Below are positions 8,827 through 16,516 of a stretch of DNA of 64,000 nucleotides, in pieces. The notes beneath the pieces were generated by a model. That model saw only the letters and a program-made list of their open reading frames with translations, ran no database searches and was not told where the DNA came from. A program made the translations under genes and the position numbers. The DNA lies in contig NZ_JAPZSU010000042.1 of NCBI RefSeq assembly GCF_027531905.1, positions 1 to 64,000 on the forward strand. The letters run 5' to 3'. Source of the DNA: Flavobacterium sp. Lineage in GTDB: Bacteria > Bacteroidota > Bacteroidia > Flavobacteriales > Flavobacteriaceae. Each line of letters opens with the position of its first letter. Position 1 is the first letter of the stretch.

Positions 8827-9813
8827 ATGTCAATAAAAAACATCCGATTAGAAGTGATGCAGTTTTTAGAAAAAAACGTCGATAGTTTTGTGGATCAATT
8901 TCTAATTCCGGTAGAAAAAATATGGCAACCTTCTGATTTTTTGCCAAATTCTGAGAGCAATACTTTCTTGGAAGAAGTAAAAGAATTAAGAGAGATTGCC
9001 AAAGATTTACCTTATGATTTTTGGGTTGCTTTAGTAGGCGATACCATTACCGAAGAAGCTTTACCAACTTATGAATCTTGGTTGATGGAAGTGGAAGGAG
9101 TAGATAATCAAGAGCGCAATGGCTGGTCCAAATGGATTCGTCAATGGACAGGGGAAGAGAACCGTCATGGAGATTTATTGAACAAGTATTTGTATCTATC
9201 AGGGCGTGTAAACATGCGCGAGGTTGAGGTTACTACACAGCATTTAATCAACGACGGATTTGATATAGGAACAGGTACTGATCCGTATAAGAACTTTGTG
9301 TACACAAGTTTTCAAGAGTTAGCTACTTATGTTTCGCACAATCGCGTGTCGCAATTGGCTAAAAATTTTGGAGATAAAAAATTGTCTAAATTATGCAAAA
9401 TGATTGCTGGTGACGAAATGCGTCATCATTTGGCTTACAGTGAATTTGTAGATCAAATTTTTAAAGTAGATCCTAGCGAGATGATGTTAGCTTTTCAATA
9501 CATGATGAAGCAAAAAATTGTAATGCCAGCTCATTTTTTAAGAGAATCTGGTCAAAAAATCAGCTCAGCTTTTGAACAATTTTCTGATTCAGCTCAGCGA
9601 ATTGGTGTCTATACTGCCACAGATTATGTGGAGATTATGCAAAAATTAATTGAGAAGTGGGAAATTGATAAAATAGGAGGATTGACAGACGAAGCCGAAA
9701 AAGCAAGAGATTATTTGATGAAATTACCTTCCCGTATGGCTAAAATTTCTGAACGATTGGTAATTCCAGCAGAGTCTTATATCTTTAAATGGGTAGAACC
9801 TGCAAGATTGTAA
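8827..9813 (+). CDS. Acyl-ACP desaturase (soluble di-iron, plant stearoyl-ACP desaturase type)
   Basis: 328 residues with the paired di-iron ligand motifs of the FA_desaturase_2 family: EENRHGDLLNKYLYLSG in the first half and DEMRHHLAYSEF in the second, each an ExxH motif. Other family landmarks are LPDDFWVAL-like LPYDFWVALVGD and the aromatic-rich MREVEVTTQHLI. It would introduce a cis double bond into acyl-ACP using O2 and reduced ferredoxin. It lies immediately after plsC and is followed by a terminator. Regiospecificity cannot be told from sequence. Confidence 0.9.
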   Translation: MSIKNIRLEVMQFLEKNVDSFVDQFLIPVEKIWQPSDFLPNSESNTFLEEVKELREIAKDLPYDFWVALVGDTITEEALPTYESWLMEVEGVDNQERNGWSKWIRQWTGEENRHGDLLNKYLYLSGRVNMREVEVTTQHLINDGFDIGTGTDPYKNFVYTSFQELATYVSHNRVSQLAKNFGDKKLSKLCKMIAGDEMRHHLAYSEFVDQIFKVDPSEMMLAFQYMMKQKIVMPAHFLRESGQKISSAFEQFSDSAQRIGVYTATDYVEIMQKLIEKWEIDKIGGLTDEAEKARDYLMKLPSRMAKISERLVIPAESYIFKWVEPARL

Positions 9814-9859
9814 TCCTTAATTTTGAACTATTTTAGATTGAAAATAAGATCATAAAGAG

Positions 9860-9902
9860 AACTGATTTTTGAGGATACAACCTTTAAAAATCAGTTTTTT
9901 TA
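9860..9902 (+). terminator. Terminator after the plsC-desaturase operon
   Basis: AACTGATTTTT (9860-9870) pairs with AAAAATCAGTT (9886-9896), followed by a T run. Confidence 0.75.
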
Positions 9903-9918
9903 TAAAAAAACACCCCAA

Positions 9919-10572
9919 ATGAATACCGCTAAACTAATTCACGATACGATTCTTTTTGTAAAACAAACCCTTGCCGATGCAGAGGGAGGACACGATTGGT
10001 TTCATATAGAAAGGGTGTATAAAAATGCTTTACTCATAGCCAAATCGGAGTCTTGTGATACACTAGTTGTTCAGTTAGGTGCTTTACTGCATGATATTGC
10101 CGATAGTAAATTTCATGGAGGCGACGAAACCATAGGTCCAAGAACGGCGAGGAATTTTTTGGAATCGCAACACGTAGCCGAAGAAGTAATTGTGCATGTA
10201 GTGCAAATCATTGAAAATATTTCATTTAAAGGCGGCAAAACCAAGCGCAAGTTCTCTTCTATAGAACTGGATATTGTACAAGATGCTGATCGTTTGGATG
10301 CTATTGGTGCTATTGGAATTGCCAGAGCGTTTAATTACGGAGGATTCAAAAACAGAGCATTGTACAATCCTGAGATAGCTCCCAATTTGCAGATGACTAA
10401 GGAAGAATATAAAAACAGTCAAGCGCCAACCATCAATCATTTTTACGAGAAATTATTGTTGCTCGCTGATAAAATGAATACGAAAACCGGTGCAGCATTA
10501 GCAGCGAAAAGACATAAATATATGGAAAACTTCTTGTCTCAGTTTTATGCCGAGTGGGAAGGTGAAATCTAG
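9919..10572 (+). CDS. HD-domain phosphohydrolase (YedJ/YpgQ-like)
   Basis: 217 residues with the metal-binding HD pattern: H in GGHDWFHIERV, the HD doublet in LLHDIADSKFHGGDE and the distal D in QDADRLDAIGAIGIARAF. This arrangement fits the YedJ/YpgQ subgroup, whose characterised members hydrolyse nucleotides; the physiological substrate here is unknown. It stands alone after a terminator. Its TAG stop is the first base triplet of a dispersed CAGTG-type repeat (10570-10606). Confidence 0.85.
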   Translation: MNTAKLIHDTILFVKQTLADAEGGHDWFHIERVYKNALLIAKSESCDTLVVQLGALLHDIADSKFHGGDETIGPRTARNFLESQHVAEEVIVHVVQIIENISFKGGKTKRKFSSIELDIVQDADRLDAIGAIGIARAFNYGGFKNRALYNPEIAPNLQMTKEEYKNSQAPTINHFYEKLLLLADKMNTKTGAALAAKRHKYMENFLSQFYAEWEGEI

Positions 10573-10606
10573 TGCTCAGTTGGCAGTTATTAGTGTTCAG
10601 TGGCTA
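10570..10606 (+). repeat. Dispersed CAGTG-type repeat at the HD gene stop codon
   Basis: Beginning exactly at the stop codon, the sequence reads TAGTGCTCAGTTGGCAG and continues with TTATTAGTGTTCAGTGG. Related copies occur at 12321-12354, 14631-14666, 14717-14752, 21867-21909 and 38597-38627. It is the inverted partner of the copy at 12321-12354, and the two enclose the ATPase module. Confidence 0.75.
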
Positions 10607-10644
10607 AAGTACAGCAATAAGGTAAAACCAAAGAACAGCACATA

Positions 10645-11046
10645 TTACTTATTTTCGCTGGCTTTTAATTCCAGTATAACATCCGATGCATTTTTAAAAG
10701 TAGGCTCGCTTTCTGTCAAACTTCCTGCTCTTTTTTTGTTCAATTTGAATGTCAAATCCATTTCTGAAGTAAAAAGTAAGGCGGTCAAAAAGGGATTATT
10801 CATGTACGGACTCAACACGAAAAAGGCTTCTTCTAACGAATGGAAACTTTCTATTTCTTCGGTTTTGTAACGCGCAATTATTGAAAACTCTAAGGTGTTT
10901 TGGGCGGTTATAATAGGTCGAGCATAAATGTTTTTTAACTCGGTATCCCCAATGGTTTTGGCCAAAGTCAATTTAGCAAAAGTACGATCTTCGATACTCG
11001 CGATTACTTTTTGCCAAAATTCAGTAAATATAGGTTGGAAGGACAT
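10645..11046 (-). CDS. Hypothetical protein, 133 aa
   Basis: I do not recognise this protein with confidence. It starts MSFQPIFTEFWQKVI, has a mixed alpha/beta pattern with FAKLTLAKTIGDTELKN and ALLFTSEMDLTFKLNKK, no signal peptide, no membrane segment and no catalytic motif. An in-frame start 39 bases upstream would overlap the end of the preceding ATPase; the ATG at 11046 leaves a 20-base gap and is preferred. It resembles, from memory only, the N-terminal part of some Bacteroidota class I methyltransferases; if so it would be a stand-alone or truncated domain. It shares strand with the DUF4143 ATPase and lies inside the same pair of inverted repeats. Confidence 0.6.
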   Translation of the reverse strand: MSFQPIFTEFWQKVIASIEDRTFAKLTLAKTIGDTELKNIYARPIITAQNTLEFSIIARYKTEEIESFHSLEEAFFVLSPYMNNPFLTALLFTSEMDLTFKLNKKRAGSLTESEPTFKNASDVILELKASENK

Positions 11047-11066
11047 AGGTTGTAGTGTTTTATAGA

Positions 11067-12185
11067 TTAAAGGATATAATCCCAAAAATTTTGACTGTGA
11101 ATGACTGCTGTTGTTTTTGGATGATACTTTTCGGTGAAGGATTTGGTAAATCGTACTTTTTGATTGGGATTGTATTTAATTTCAAAAGCTTCAATTTCGG
11201 TATTTTTTAGTTCCAAATAATCGATTTCGGCTTGTTGTGTATTGCGCCAAAAATAAGTGTCTTTGAACTGATTTTCATAGATTAACTTTTTCTTTCTTTC
11301 GCTAATTATAAAGTTTTCCCAAAGGGCACCGATATCGTCACGAAGTTCAATAGGATTGAAATTTTTGATGATTCGATTGCGAAGCCCATTGTCCCAAAAA
11401 TAGACTTTTCTTCCTTTTTTAAGCTCATTATCTTGGTTTTTGCTGAAAGCAGGTAAGCTAAAAACAATGAAATTTTTTTCTAAAATATCAATGTATTTTT
11501 CAACGGTCAGGCGACTTATTCCTAATTCATTTGCCAAAGAACTGTAATTAATTTCGCTGCCAATTCTATACGCTAACATTTGAACTAAACGTTGTAAGGT
11601 GGCTGATTTTTTTATGCCATCTAAGTTCAAAATATCTTTGTATAAAAAACCATCAACTAAATCATTGAGTATCTTTTCTTCCTGACCAGGATGATTTACT
11701 ACTTCAGGATAATAACCAAATACTAATCGATGAGGTACTAAACGGGTTTCTTCAATAAAATTAGTGTGCTTTACCAATTCAGCAAAGTTTAATGGGAAGA
11801 GTTGCAGTTCCTCTTTTCTTCCCATCATAGATTCTTTGGTTTTGTCAGCGAGTTCAAAAGCACTACTGCCCGAAGCGATGACTTGAATTTCTGGAAAATT
11901 ATCCACCATTCTTTTAATCAAAAGCCCAATATTGTGAATCATTTGAGCCTCGTCAATTATTAGCATAGTGTTATTTCCTATCAATGCTTTTAGTCGGTCG
12001 GAGGTGATGTTTTCTAATAGCAATTGGGTATCGGGTTCATCGCCATTTAGCCATAAATAAGAATGATTTTTAACCGTGTTTTTGATCAAAGAGGTTTTGC
12101 CTACTTGCCTTGCCCCAAATACTACTATGGCTTTTCCTTTGAAAAGTAAAGTATCAATGGCAGGTTGTTGGCTTCTTTGTATCAT
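11067..12185 (-). CDS. AAA_14 / DUF4143 ATPase with winged helix
   Basis: 372 residues. An N-terminal P-loop domain carries Walker A GARQVGKT (24-31), Walker B LIIDEAQ (about 75-81) and an ASGSSAFEL sensor strand. A winged-helix segment follows (about 208-245, SSLANELGISRLTVEKYIDI), then the DUF4143 C-terminal domain with AEIDYLE (about 329) and EIKYN (about 345), which resembles a degenerate or active PD-(D/E)xK nuclease core. The family is abundant in Bacteroidota and archaea; its cellular role is not established. A paralogue lies at 43766-44896. Upstream are a -7 box and a 32-bp-period palindrome array. Confidence 0.9.
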   Translation of the reverse strand: MIQRSQQPAIDTLLFKGKAIVVFGARQVGKTSLIKNTVKNHSYLWLNGDEPDTQLLLENITSDRLKALIGNNTMLIIDEAQMIHNIGLLIKRMVDNFPEIQVIASGSSAFELADKTKESMMGRKEELQLFPLNFAELVKHTNFIEETRLVPHRLVFGYYPEVVNHPGQEEKILNDLVDGFLYKDILNLDGIKKSATLQRLVQMLAYRIGSEINYSSLANELGISRLTVEKYIDILEKNFIVFSLPAFSKNQDNELKKGRKVYFWDNGLRNRIIKNFNPIELRDDIGALWENFIISERKKKLIYENQFKDTYFWRNTQQAEIDYLELKNTEIEAFEIKYNPNQKVRFTKSFTEKYHPKTTAVIHSQNFWDYIL

Positions 12186-12206
12186 TTATCAATCCTTTTG
12201 AAGGTA

Positions 12207-12214
12207 CAAATATA
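12207..12214 (-). promoter_or_regulatory. -7 box for the first DUF4143 ATPase gene
   Basis: Minus-strand TATATTTG, 21 bases before the ATG and 6 bases from the first palindrome of the array at 12219-12308. Confidence 0.55.
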
Positions 12215-12218
12215 TCAT

Positions 12219-12308
12219 AATTTGACATTCAAATATCAAAAAAATACAATAATATGATATTTGAATGTCAAAAAAATATAATAATATGATATTTTGAATA
12301 TTAAAAAG
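12219..12308. repeat. 32-bp-period palindrome array upstream of the first DUF4143 ATPase
   Basis: Units begin at 12219, 12251 and 12283 (exact 32-base spacing; the third is degenerate). Each carries a near-palindromic core TGAYATTYRAATRTCA: unit 1 has TTTGACATTCAAATATCAAA at 12221-12240 and unit 2 has the reverse complement of the same core at 12255-12270. Units are joined by A7-TAYAATAAT. The array occupies the region just upstream of the -7 box, where a regulator would overlap the -33 region. Confidence 0.85.
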
Positions 12309-12320
12309 ATCCTGTTTTAG

Positions 12321-12354
12321 AAAACTGATCACTAATAACTGAACACTGCTAACT
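12321..12354 (-). repeat. Dispersed CAGTG-type repeat after the enoyl-CoA hydratase gene
   Basis: Read on the minus strand it starts 3 bases after the TAA of the enoyl-CoA hydratase gene and contains CAGTGTTCAGTTATTAGTG followed by ATCAGTTTT. It is in inverted orientation to the copy at 10570-10606. Confidence 0.75.
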
Positions 12355-12357
12355 TAT

Positions 12358-13140
12358 TTACTTCCCTGTAAAATTGGCTTTTCTTTTTTCTAAGAAAGCG
12401 GTCGTTCCTTCTTTAAAATCAGCTGTTCCGAAGCATTTTCCAAAGTTTTTGATTTCGATTTCGAAACCATTTTTGCCGTCTTTATAATTGGCGTTGATGG
12501 CTTTTATAGCTCGACCAATGGCAAAAGGAGAGTTTTTCATGATTTTTTGAGCAATTCCTTTGGTAAAATCCAACAATTCTGCTTGAGGCACTACATGATT
12601 AACTAATCCGTATGATTTAGCTGTTTCGGCGTCGATCATACTGGCGGTCATAATCAATTCCATAGCGCGGCCTTTTCCAATGAGTTGTGGTAAACGTTGT
12701 GTCCCTCCGTATCCTGGAATTACTCCTAAGGAAACTTCTGGAAGTCCCATTTTGGCATTGTCTGAGGCAACTCTAAAATGACAAGACATAGCCAATTCTA
12801 ATCCACCGCCCAAGGCAAAACCGTTAATAGCAGCGATTACCGGTGTTTTTAAATTTTCGATTAAATCGAATAATTTTTCTTGTCCTTCGCTAGCCAGTTG
12901 GGCACCTTCTTCAATGGTAAAATGAGCAAATTCAGAAATATCGGCACCTGCTACAAATGCTTTTTCACCACTTCCTGTTAAAAGGATAACTTGAATTTCC
13001 TTGTTTTTTCCCAATGTTTTTATGGCTTTGTGCAGGTCGTTTATCGTGTCAATATTCAAAGCATTTAACTTCGAAGGGCTGTTAATGGTAAGGGTTGCGA
13101 TGTTATTCTCTAGTTCAATTAAAATATTTTCGTAGTTCAT
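12358..13140 (-). CDS. Enoyl-CoA hydratase/isomerase family protein
   Basis: 260-residue crotonase-fold enzyme. The first oxyanion-hole strand is in AFVAGADISEF and the second in NGFALGGGLELAMSCHFRVAS; a Glu in GLPEVSLGVIPGYGGTQRLP and the GMRL-like segment complete the typical active site, supporting a hydratase such as 3-hydroxybutyryl-CoA dehydratase. C-terminal EGTTAFLEKRKANFTG is also typical. It starts 11 bases downstream of the histidine kinase gene on the same strand, so the two are probably co-transcribed although functionally unrelated. The exact acyl-CoA substrate is not determinable. Confidence 0.92.
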   Translation of the reverse strand: MNYENILIELENNIATLTINSPSKLNALNIDTINDLHKAIKTLGKNKEIQVILLTGSGEKAFVAGADISEFAHFTIEEGAQLASEGQEKLFDLIENLKTPVIAAINGFALGGGLELAMSCHFRVASDNAKMGLPEVSLGVIPGYGGTQRLPQLIGKGRAMELIMTASMIDAETAKSYGLVNHVVPQAELLDFTKGIAQKIMKNSPFAIGRAIKAINANYKDGKNGFEIEIKNFGKCFGTADFKEGTTAFLEKRKANFTGK

Positions 13141-13151
13141 TGTTTTGTTAT

Positions 13152-14624
13152 TTAAGATTGGATAATAGGCAAAGTCACTTTAAAAGTAGTGCCTTTTCCT
13201 AATTGTGTATCAAAGGTAATTGTTCCGTTGTAATTTTCTATAATGTTTTTGATAATTCCTAGACCGAGCCCCATACCGCTTGTTTTGGTAGTAAATTTAG
13301 GTTCGAATATTTTGGACACTGTTTGCTGTGTGATGCCTAGTCCGTTATCTTGTACCAAAATGATGACTTGGTTTTGTTCTCTTTTTACGACTACTTTGAT
13401 GGCTTTTTTTTCTTGATTTTCTGGAATGGCTTGTATGGCATTTTTGACCAAATTGGTAATCACACGAATGAGTTGTGAGCGGTCCATACTCGAAATAATG
13501 GAAGGGTATTGACTCTCAAAAACAATATAATCTTCATTGAAAATATCCAAAGCCAGTTCGACTACTTCAACCACATTCAGTGTTTCGTTTTGTTGGGCAG
13601 GCATAGAGGCAAAGTTCGAAAAAGCCGAAGCTACAGCGCTCATAATATCAATTTGCTGAATTAAAGTTTCGGAATATTCGTTAAGTTTTTGTTTGACATT
13701 CTCAGCAGAAGGGTCAAATTTTCTTTGAAAACTTTGCACCGTTAATCGCATGGGCGTTAATGGGTTTTTGATTTCGTGGGCTACTTGCTTGGCCATTTCT
13801 CGCCAAGCTTCTTCTCTTTCGCTTTGCGCGAGTTTTAGGGCACTTTTCTCTAATTTATCGACCATTTCGTTGTAAGAACGAATCAATAAATTAATTTCCA
13901 GACTATTGGCATCCAAAACAATTTTCTCGTTTTTCTGCTCAATATTCGTTTCGCTCATTTTGTCGGCGATGGTTTTCAACGATTTGGTAATGTAAGTAGC
14001 CAAGAAATAGGCCAAGGCAAAAGCTACGATGAGCATGAAGGAATAGACTTGTCCTAATCTTATCAAGAAACTATTCAGTTCTTTTTGATAAAAACTATCA
14101 TCTTCAACATAAGGCAAATTCAATACACCAAGCGGTTTGAATTTATCATCTTTGATTTGGCTGTACGACGAACGATTTTTGACTCCGTCGATGGTTTTGA
14201 TGTCTACAAACCGTTTATCAATCGAGGAGCGAACCAGTTTAAGAATGTATTTTGGAATAGGCGGAGCCATTTTATCAATAGAAAATGACTCTTTGGATGA
14301 TTTTAAAAGATGCCCGTCTAGGCTATAAACATTGATTTCGATGTTGTGAATTTGTGATAATTCGTGAATTTTATCTTTAAAAATTAAATCTAAATTTTTC
14401 GGTGTCAACGGATATGTGGTAGTTGACAGCACATAATTAATATGTTCTTTAATTGCTGTTTCTTTTCGCTCTAATCGTTCTTGATGGTAATCTCGAGCTT
14501 CACTCTTGAATTGTAAAATAGAGATAGAAGCCAGCAAAACGCTAGAAACAACAATAACAACAATCATTGATAGGAAAATCCTAGTGCGCAAGGAAAGCAT
14601 CGATATGTTGAAGTTGTTTAGCAT
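13152..14624 (-). CDS. Sensor histidine kinase, NtrY-like
   Basis: 490 residues: a first membrane helix (about 17-36), an extracytoplasmic sensor region of about 150 residues, a second membrane helix (about 193-212), a HAMP-like linker, then a HisKA domain with the phospho-accepting His in VAHEIKNPLTPMRL and a HATPase domain with N box LVKNAIQAIP, G1 DNGLGI and G2 GMGLGLGI. The NPLTPM sequence is the one found in NtrY-type kinases. No response regulator is adjacent, so it is an orphan in this window. A second ATG at 14600 is an alternative start; the first lies immediately beside a dispersed repeat. Confidence 0.9.
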   Translation of the reverse strand: MLNNFNISMLSLRTRIFLSMIVVIVVSSVLLASISILQFKSEARDYHQERLERKETAIKEHINYVLSTTTYPLTPKNLDLIFKDKIHELSQIHNIEINVYSLDGHLLKSSKESFSIDKMAPPIPKYILKLVRSSIDKRFVDIKTIDGVKNRSSYSQIKDDKFKPLGVLNLPYVEDDSFYQKELNSFLIRLGQVYSFMLIVAFALAYFLATYITKSLKTIADKMSETNIEQKNEKIVLDANSLEINLLIRSYNEMVDKLEKSALKLAQSEREEAWREMAKQVAHEIKNPLTPMRLTVQSFQRKFDPSAENVKQKLNEYSETLIQQIDIMSAVASAFSNFASMPAQQNETLNVVEVVELALDIFNEDYIVFESQYPSIISSMDRSQLIRVITNLVKNAIQAIPENQEKKAIKVVVKREQNQVIILVQDNGLGITQQTVSKIFEPKFTTKTSGMGLGLGIIKNIIENYNGTITFDTQLGKGTTFKVTLPIIQS

Positions 14625-14630
14625 AGTTTT

Positions 14631-14752
14631 TTCAGTGTTCAGTGTTCAGATTTTTAGTATTCAGTTATTTTGCAAACGTATAACTCGGTGTTTAAACTTA
14701 CAAATAGGCAAAGATTGGAAACTGATCACTAAAAACTGACCTCTGACCACTA
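14631..14752. repeat. Inverted pair of CAGTG-type repeats between hemJ and the kinase gene
   Basis: The first copy (14631-14666, TTCAGTGTTCAGTGTTCAG then TTTTTAGTATTCAGTT) lies just upstream of the kinase ATG. The second (14717-14752, ACTGATCACTAAAAACTGAC then CTCTGACCACTA) is inverted and supplies the TAG stop codon of hemJ (14750-14752). Only about 50 bases separate them, so the transcript could fold into a long hairpin. Confidence 0.75.
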
Positions 14753-15298
14753 TTTCCTTTCTCTTATTCTCTTGTAAAAACGAAAACCCAACATAATAAT
14801 AATTGAAAATAAAAAAATACCAATCACGCCATACACCCAGTTGAAGGCATTTTTGAGCACGACCAAAAAAACGACGGCAAATAAAATAAGTGTTGCTCCT
14901 TCATTCCAAAGACGCATATAATTACTAGTATATTTTACTTCATGGCGTTGCAATTGATTAAATATTTGTTGGCATTTTGCGTGGTACAAATAGAGCAAAA
15001 AAACAAAGCCAAGTTTGAGATGCATCCAAGGCATTTGCAGCCAGCTTTTGCCTAAATCGGTAAAAAATAACATCCAAAAGGCAAAAAAACTAGCCAAAAT
15101 AGCTGATGGCCAAGTGATAATGTACCACAATCGATACGACATTATTTTGAATTGCTCTTGCAGAATTTCTTTATCTGGCGAGGGTTTATCGGCGGCTTCA
15201 ATTTGGTACACAAACAAGCGTACAATATAAAAAAGTCCCGCAAACCAAGTTACTACAAAGATAATGTGCAAGGATTTGAGGTAGTTGTAGAGTTCCAT
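14750..15298 (-). CDS. hemJ: HemJ-type protoporphyrinogen IX oxidase (CopD-fold membrane protein)
   Basis: 182-residue integral membrane protein with four to five helices. The N-terminus SLHIIFVVTWFAGLFYIVRL followed by FVYQIEA is the hallmark of the HemJ (UPF0093) family, with the conserved His in the first helix; later helices include ASFFAFWMLFF, LGFVFLLYLYHAK and a C-terminal Arg/Lys-rich end. HemJ oxidises protoporphyrinogen IX, the step before ferrochelatase. The hemH gene lies directly upstream on the same strand, which fits that order of reactions. No hemG or hemY is seen in the window. The general CopD family label would be the cautious alternative. Confidence 0.85.
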   Translation of the reverse strand: MELYNYLKSLHIIFVVTWFAGLFYIVRLFVYQIEAADKPSPDKEILQEQFKIMSYRLWYIITWPSAILASFFAFWMLFFTDLGKSWLQMPWMHLKLGFVFLLYLYHAKCQQIFNQLQRHEVKYTSNYMRLWNEGATLILFAVVFLVVLKNAFNWVYGVIGIFLFSIIIMLGFRFYKRIRERK

Positions 15299-15318
15299 TT
15301 ATTTCTGATTTCAAGTTC

Positions 15319-15352
15319 AAGGTTTGAAGGCATTATCGCCACTTCAAACCTT
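15319..15352. repeat. Perfect hairpin between hemH and hemJ
   Basis: AAGGTTTGAAG (15319-15329) pairs perfectly with CTTCAAACCTT (15342-15352) across a 12-base loop. On the minus strand it follows the hemH stop by 8 bases. There is no T run, so it is more likely an intercistronic RNA hairpin or repeat than a terminator. Confidence 0.65.
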
Positions 15353-15360
15353 AAACAAAT

Positions 15361-16377
15361 TTAAACTTTTTTGAATTCGTTAATCCAATTCGCTACCACA
15401 CCACACCATTCGTCCTCGTCATTCATACAGGGTACAGCCATAAATTCTTCCCCACCATGATGTAGGAACTGCTCATTGGCTTCCATGGCAATTTCTTCTA
15501 GTGTTTCTAAACAATCAGCTACAAATGCTGGAGTTACAACCGCTAGTTTTTTAATTCCTTGTTCAGGCATTTTATTGATTTCTACATCGGTGTAAGGAGT
15601 AAGCCATTTGTCTCCTGCTAATCGAGATTGGAAGGTTTGGCTATATTTACCTTCTGGAATTCCTAATAGTTTTACTACTTGCTTGGTCGTTTCATAACAT
15701 TGATGACGGTAGCAAAACTCGTGGGCAGGCGAAGGCGTGTTACAGCAAGAACCATCAATTTTACAATGCGAATTGGTTACATCGGTTTTGCGAATGTGAC
15801 GTTTTGGAATACCGTGATACGAGAACAATAAATGATCATAGTCAAATCCTTCCAAGTGTTTTTTGATGGAATTTGAAAGTGCTTGAATATAATCGGGTTT
15901 ATTGTAGAAAGCAGGAACATTCGTAAAGGTCATTTCTGGGAAATACTTTTGACGTAGTTCTTCAGCCAAAACCACAATAGTAGTGGTTGAAGCCATGGCA
16001 TGTTGCGGATACAAAGGCAAAAGCATCACTTCGGTTACGCCTTGGTCTTTGAGTTCTTGCAAGCCTTTTTGAATGGTCATCGTTCCATAACGCATTGCTA
16101 AAGCAACTGGAATGTCTACCAATTGTTTCACTTTTTGATGCATTTTTTTCGAAATCACAATCAAAGGAGAGCCTTCACTAGTCCAAATTCTGGCATAAGC
16201 TTCAGCCGATTTTTTTGGTCGGGTTTGTAAAATAATGCCTCGAACTAGTAACGCACGCAATAAATAAGGAACATCTATTACATATTTATCCATTAAAAAT
16301 TCGTCTAAATATGGTTTAACGTCCTTTGCAGTTGGACTTTCTGGAGAACCTAAGTTGACTAATAATACACCTTTCAT
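15361..16377 (-). CDS. hemH: Ferrochelatase
   Basis: 338 residues inserting Fe2+ into protoporphyrin IX. Starts MKGVLLVNLGSPESP; has the active-site segment LFSYHGIPKRH (catalytic His) and the conserved ETLEEI acidic ladder near the C-terminus (FVADCLETLEEI). An internal Cys-rich stretch (residues about 200-225, with HCKIDGSCCN then FCYRHQC, five Cys) suggests an iron-sulfur cluster of the kind described for some bacterial ferrochelatases. An in-frame TTG 30 bases upstream is less likely than this ATG. A -7 box at 16437-16444 supports transcription from here; hemJ follows. Confidence 0.94.
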   Translation of the reverse strand: MKGVLLVNLGSPESPTAKDVKPYLDEFLMDKYVIDVPYLLRALLVRGIILQTRPKKSAEAYARIWTSEGSPLIVISKKMHQKVKQLVDIPVALAMRYGTMTIQKGLQELKDQGVTEVMLLPLYPQHAMASTTTIVVLAEELRQKYFPEMTFTNVPAFYNKPDYIQALSNSIKKHLEGFDYDHLLFSYHGIPKRHIRKTDVTNSHCKIDGSCCNTPSPAHEFCYRHQCYETTKQVVKLLGIPEGKYSQTFQSRLAGDKWLTPYTDVEINKMPEQGIKKLAVVTPAFVADCLETLEEIAMEANEQFLHHGGEEFMAVPCMNDEDEWCGVVANWINEFKKV

Positions 16378-16436
16378 GCTATTTTTTTTATTGTTTTTGA
16401 GTGACAAAGAGGGAAAATTTCATTGAAATTTGAGGT

Positions 16437-16444
16437 CAAAAGTA
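16437..16444 (-). promoter_or_regulatory. -7 box for hemH-hemJ
   Basis: Plus-strand CAAAAGTA reads TACTTTTG on the minus strand, 59 bases upstream of the hemH ATG. Confidence 0.5.
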
Positions 16445-16516
16445 AATAAACTCAGTCTTTATCTAGTATCTTATGTATTCTTTTTTTTATTGTTGGGATA
16501 GGTAAAACTGATGGTT

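Noticed and set aside
10645..12185. Toxin-antitoxin reading of the DUF4143 ATPase and the 133-aa gene
   Set aside because: Neither protein resembles a known toxin or antitoxin, and the second ATPase has no such partner.
12219..12308. Periodic repeats resembling a CRISPR array
   Set aside because: The 32-bp units are contiguous and near identical throughout, with no variable spacers and no cas genes in the window.
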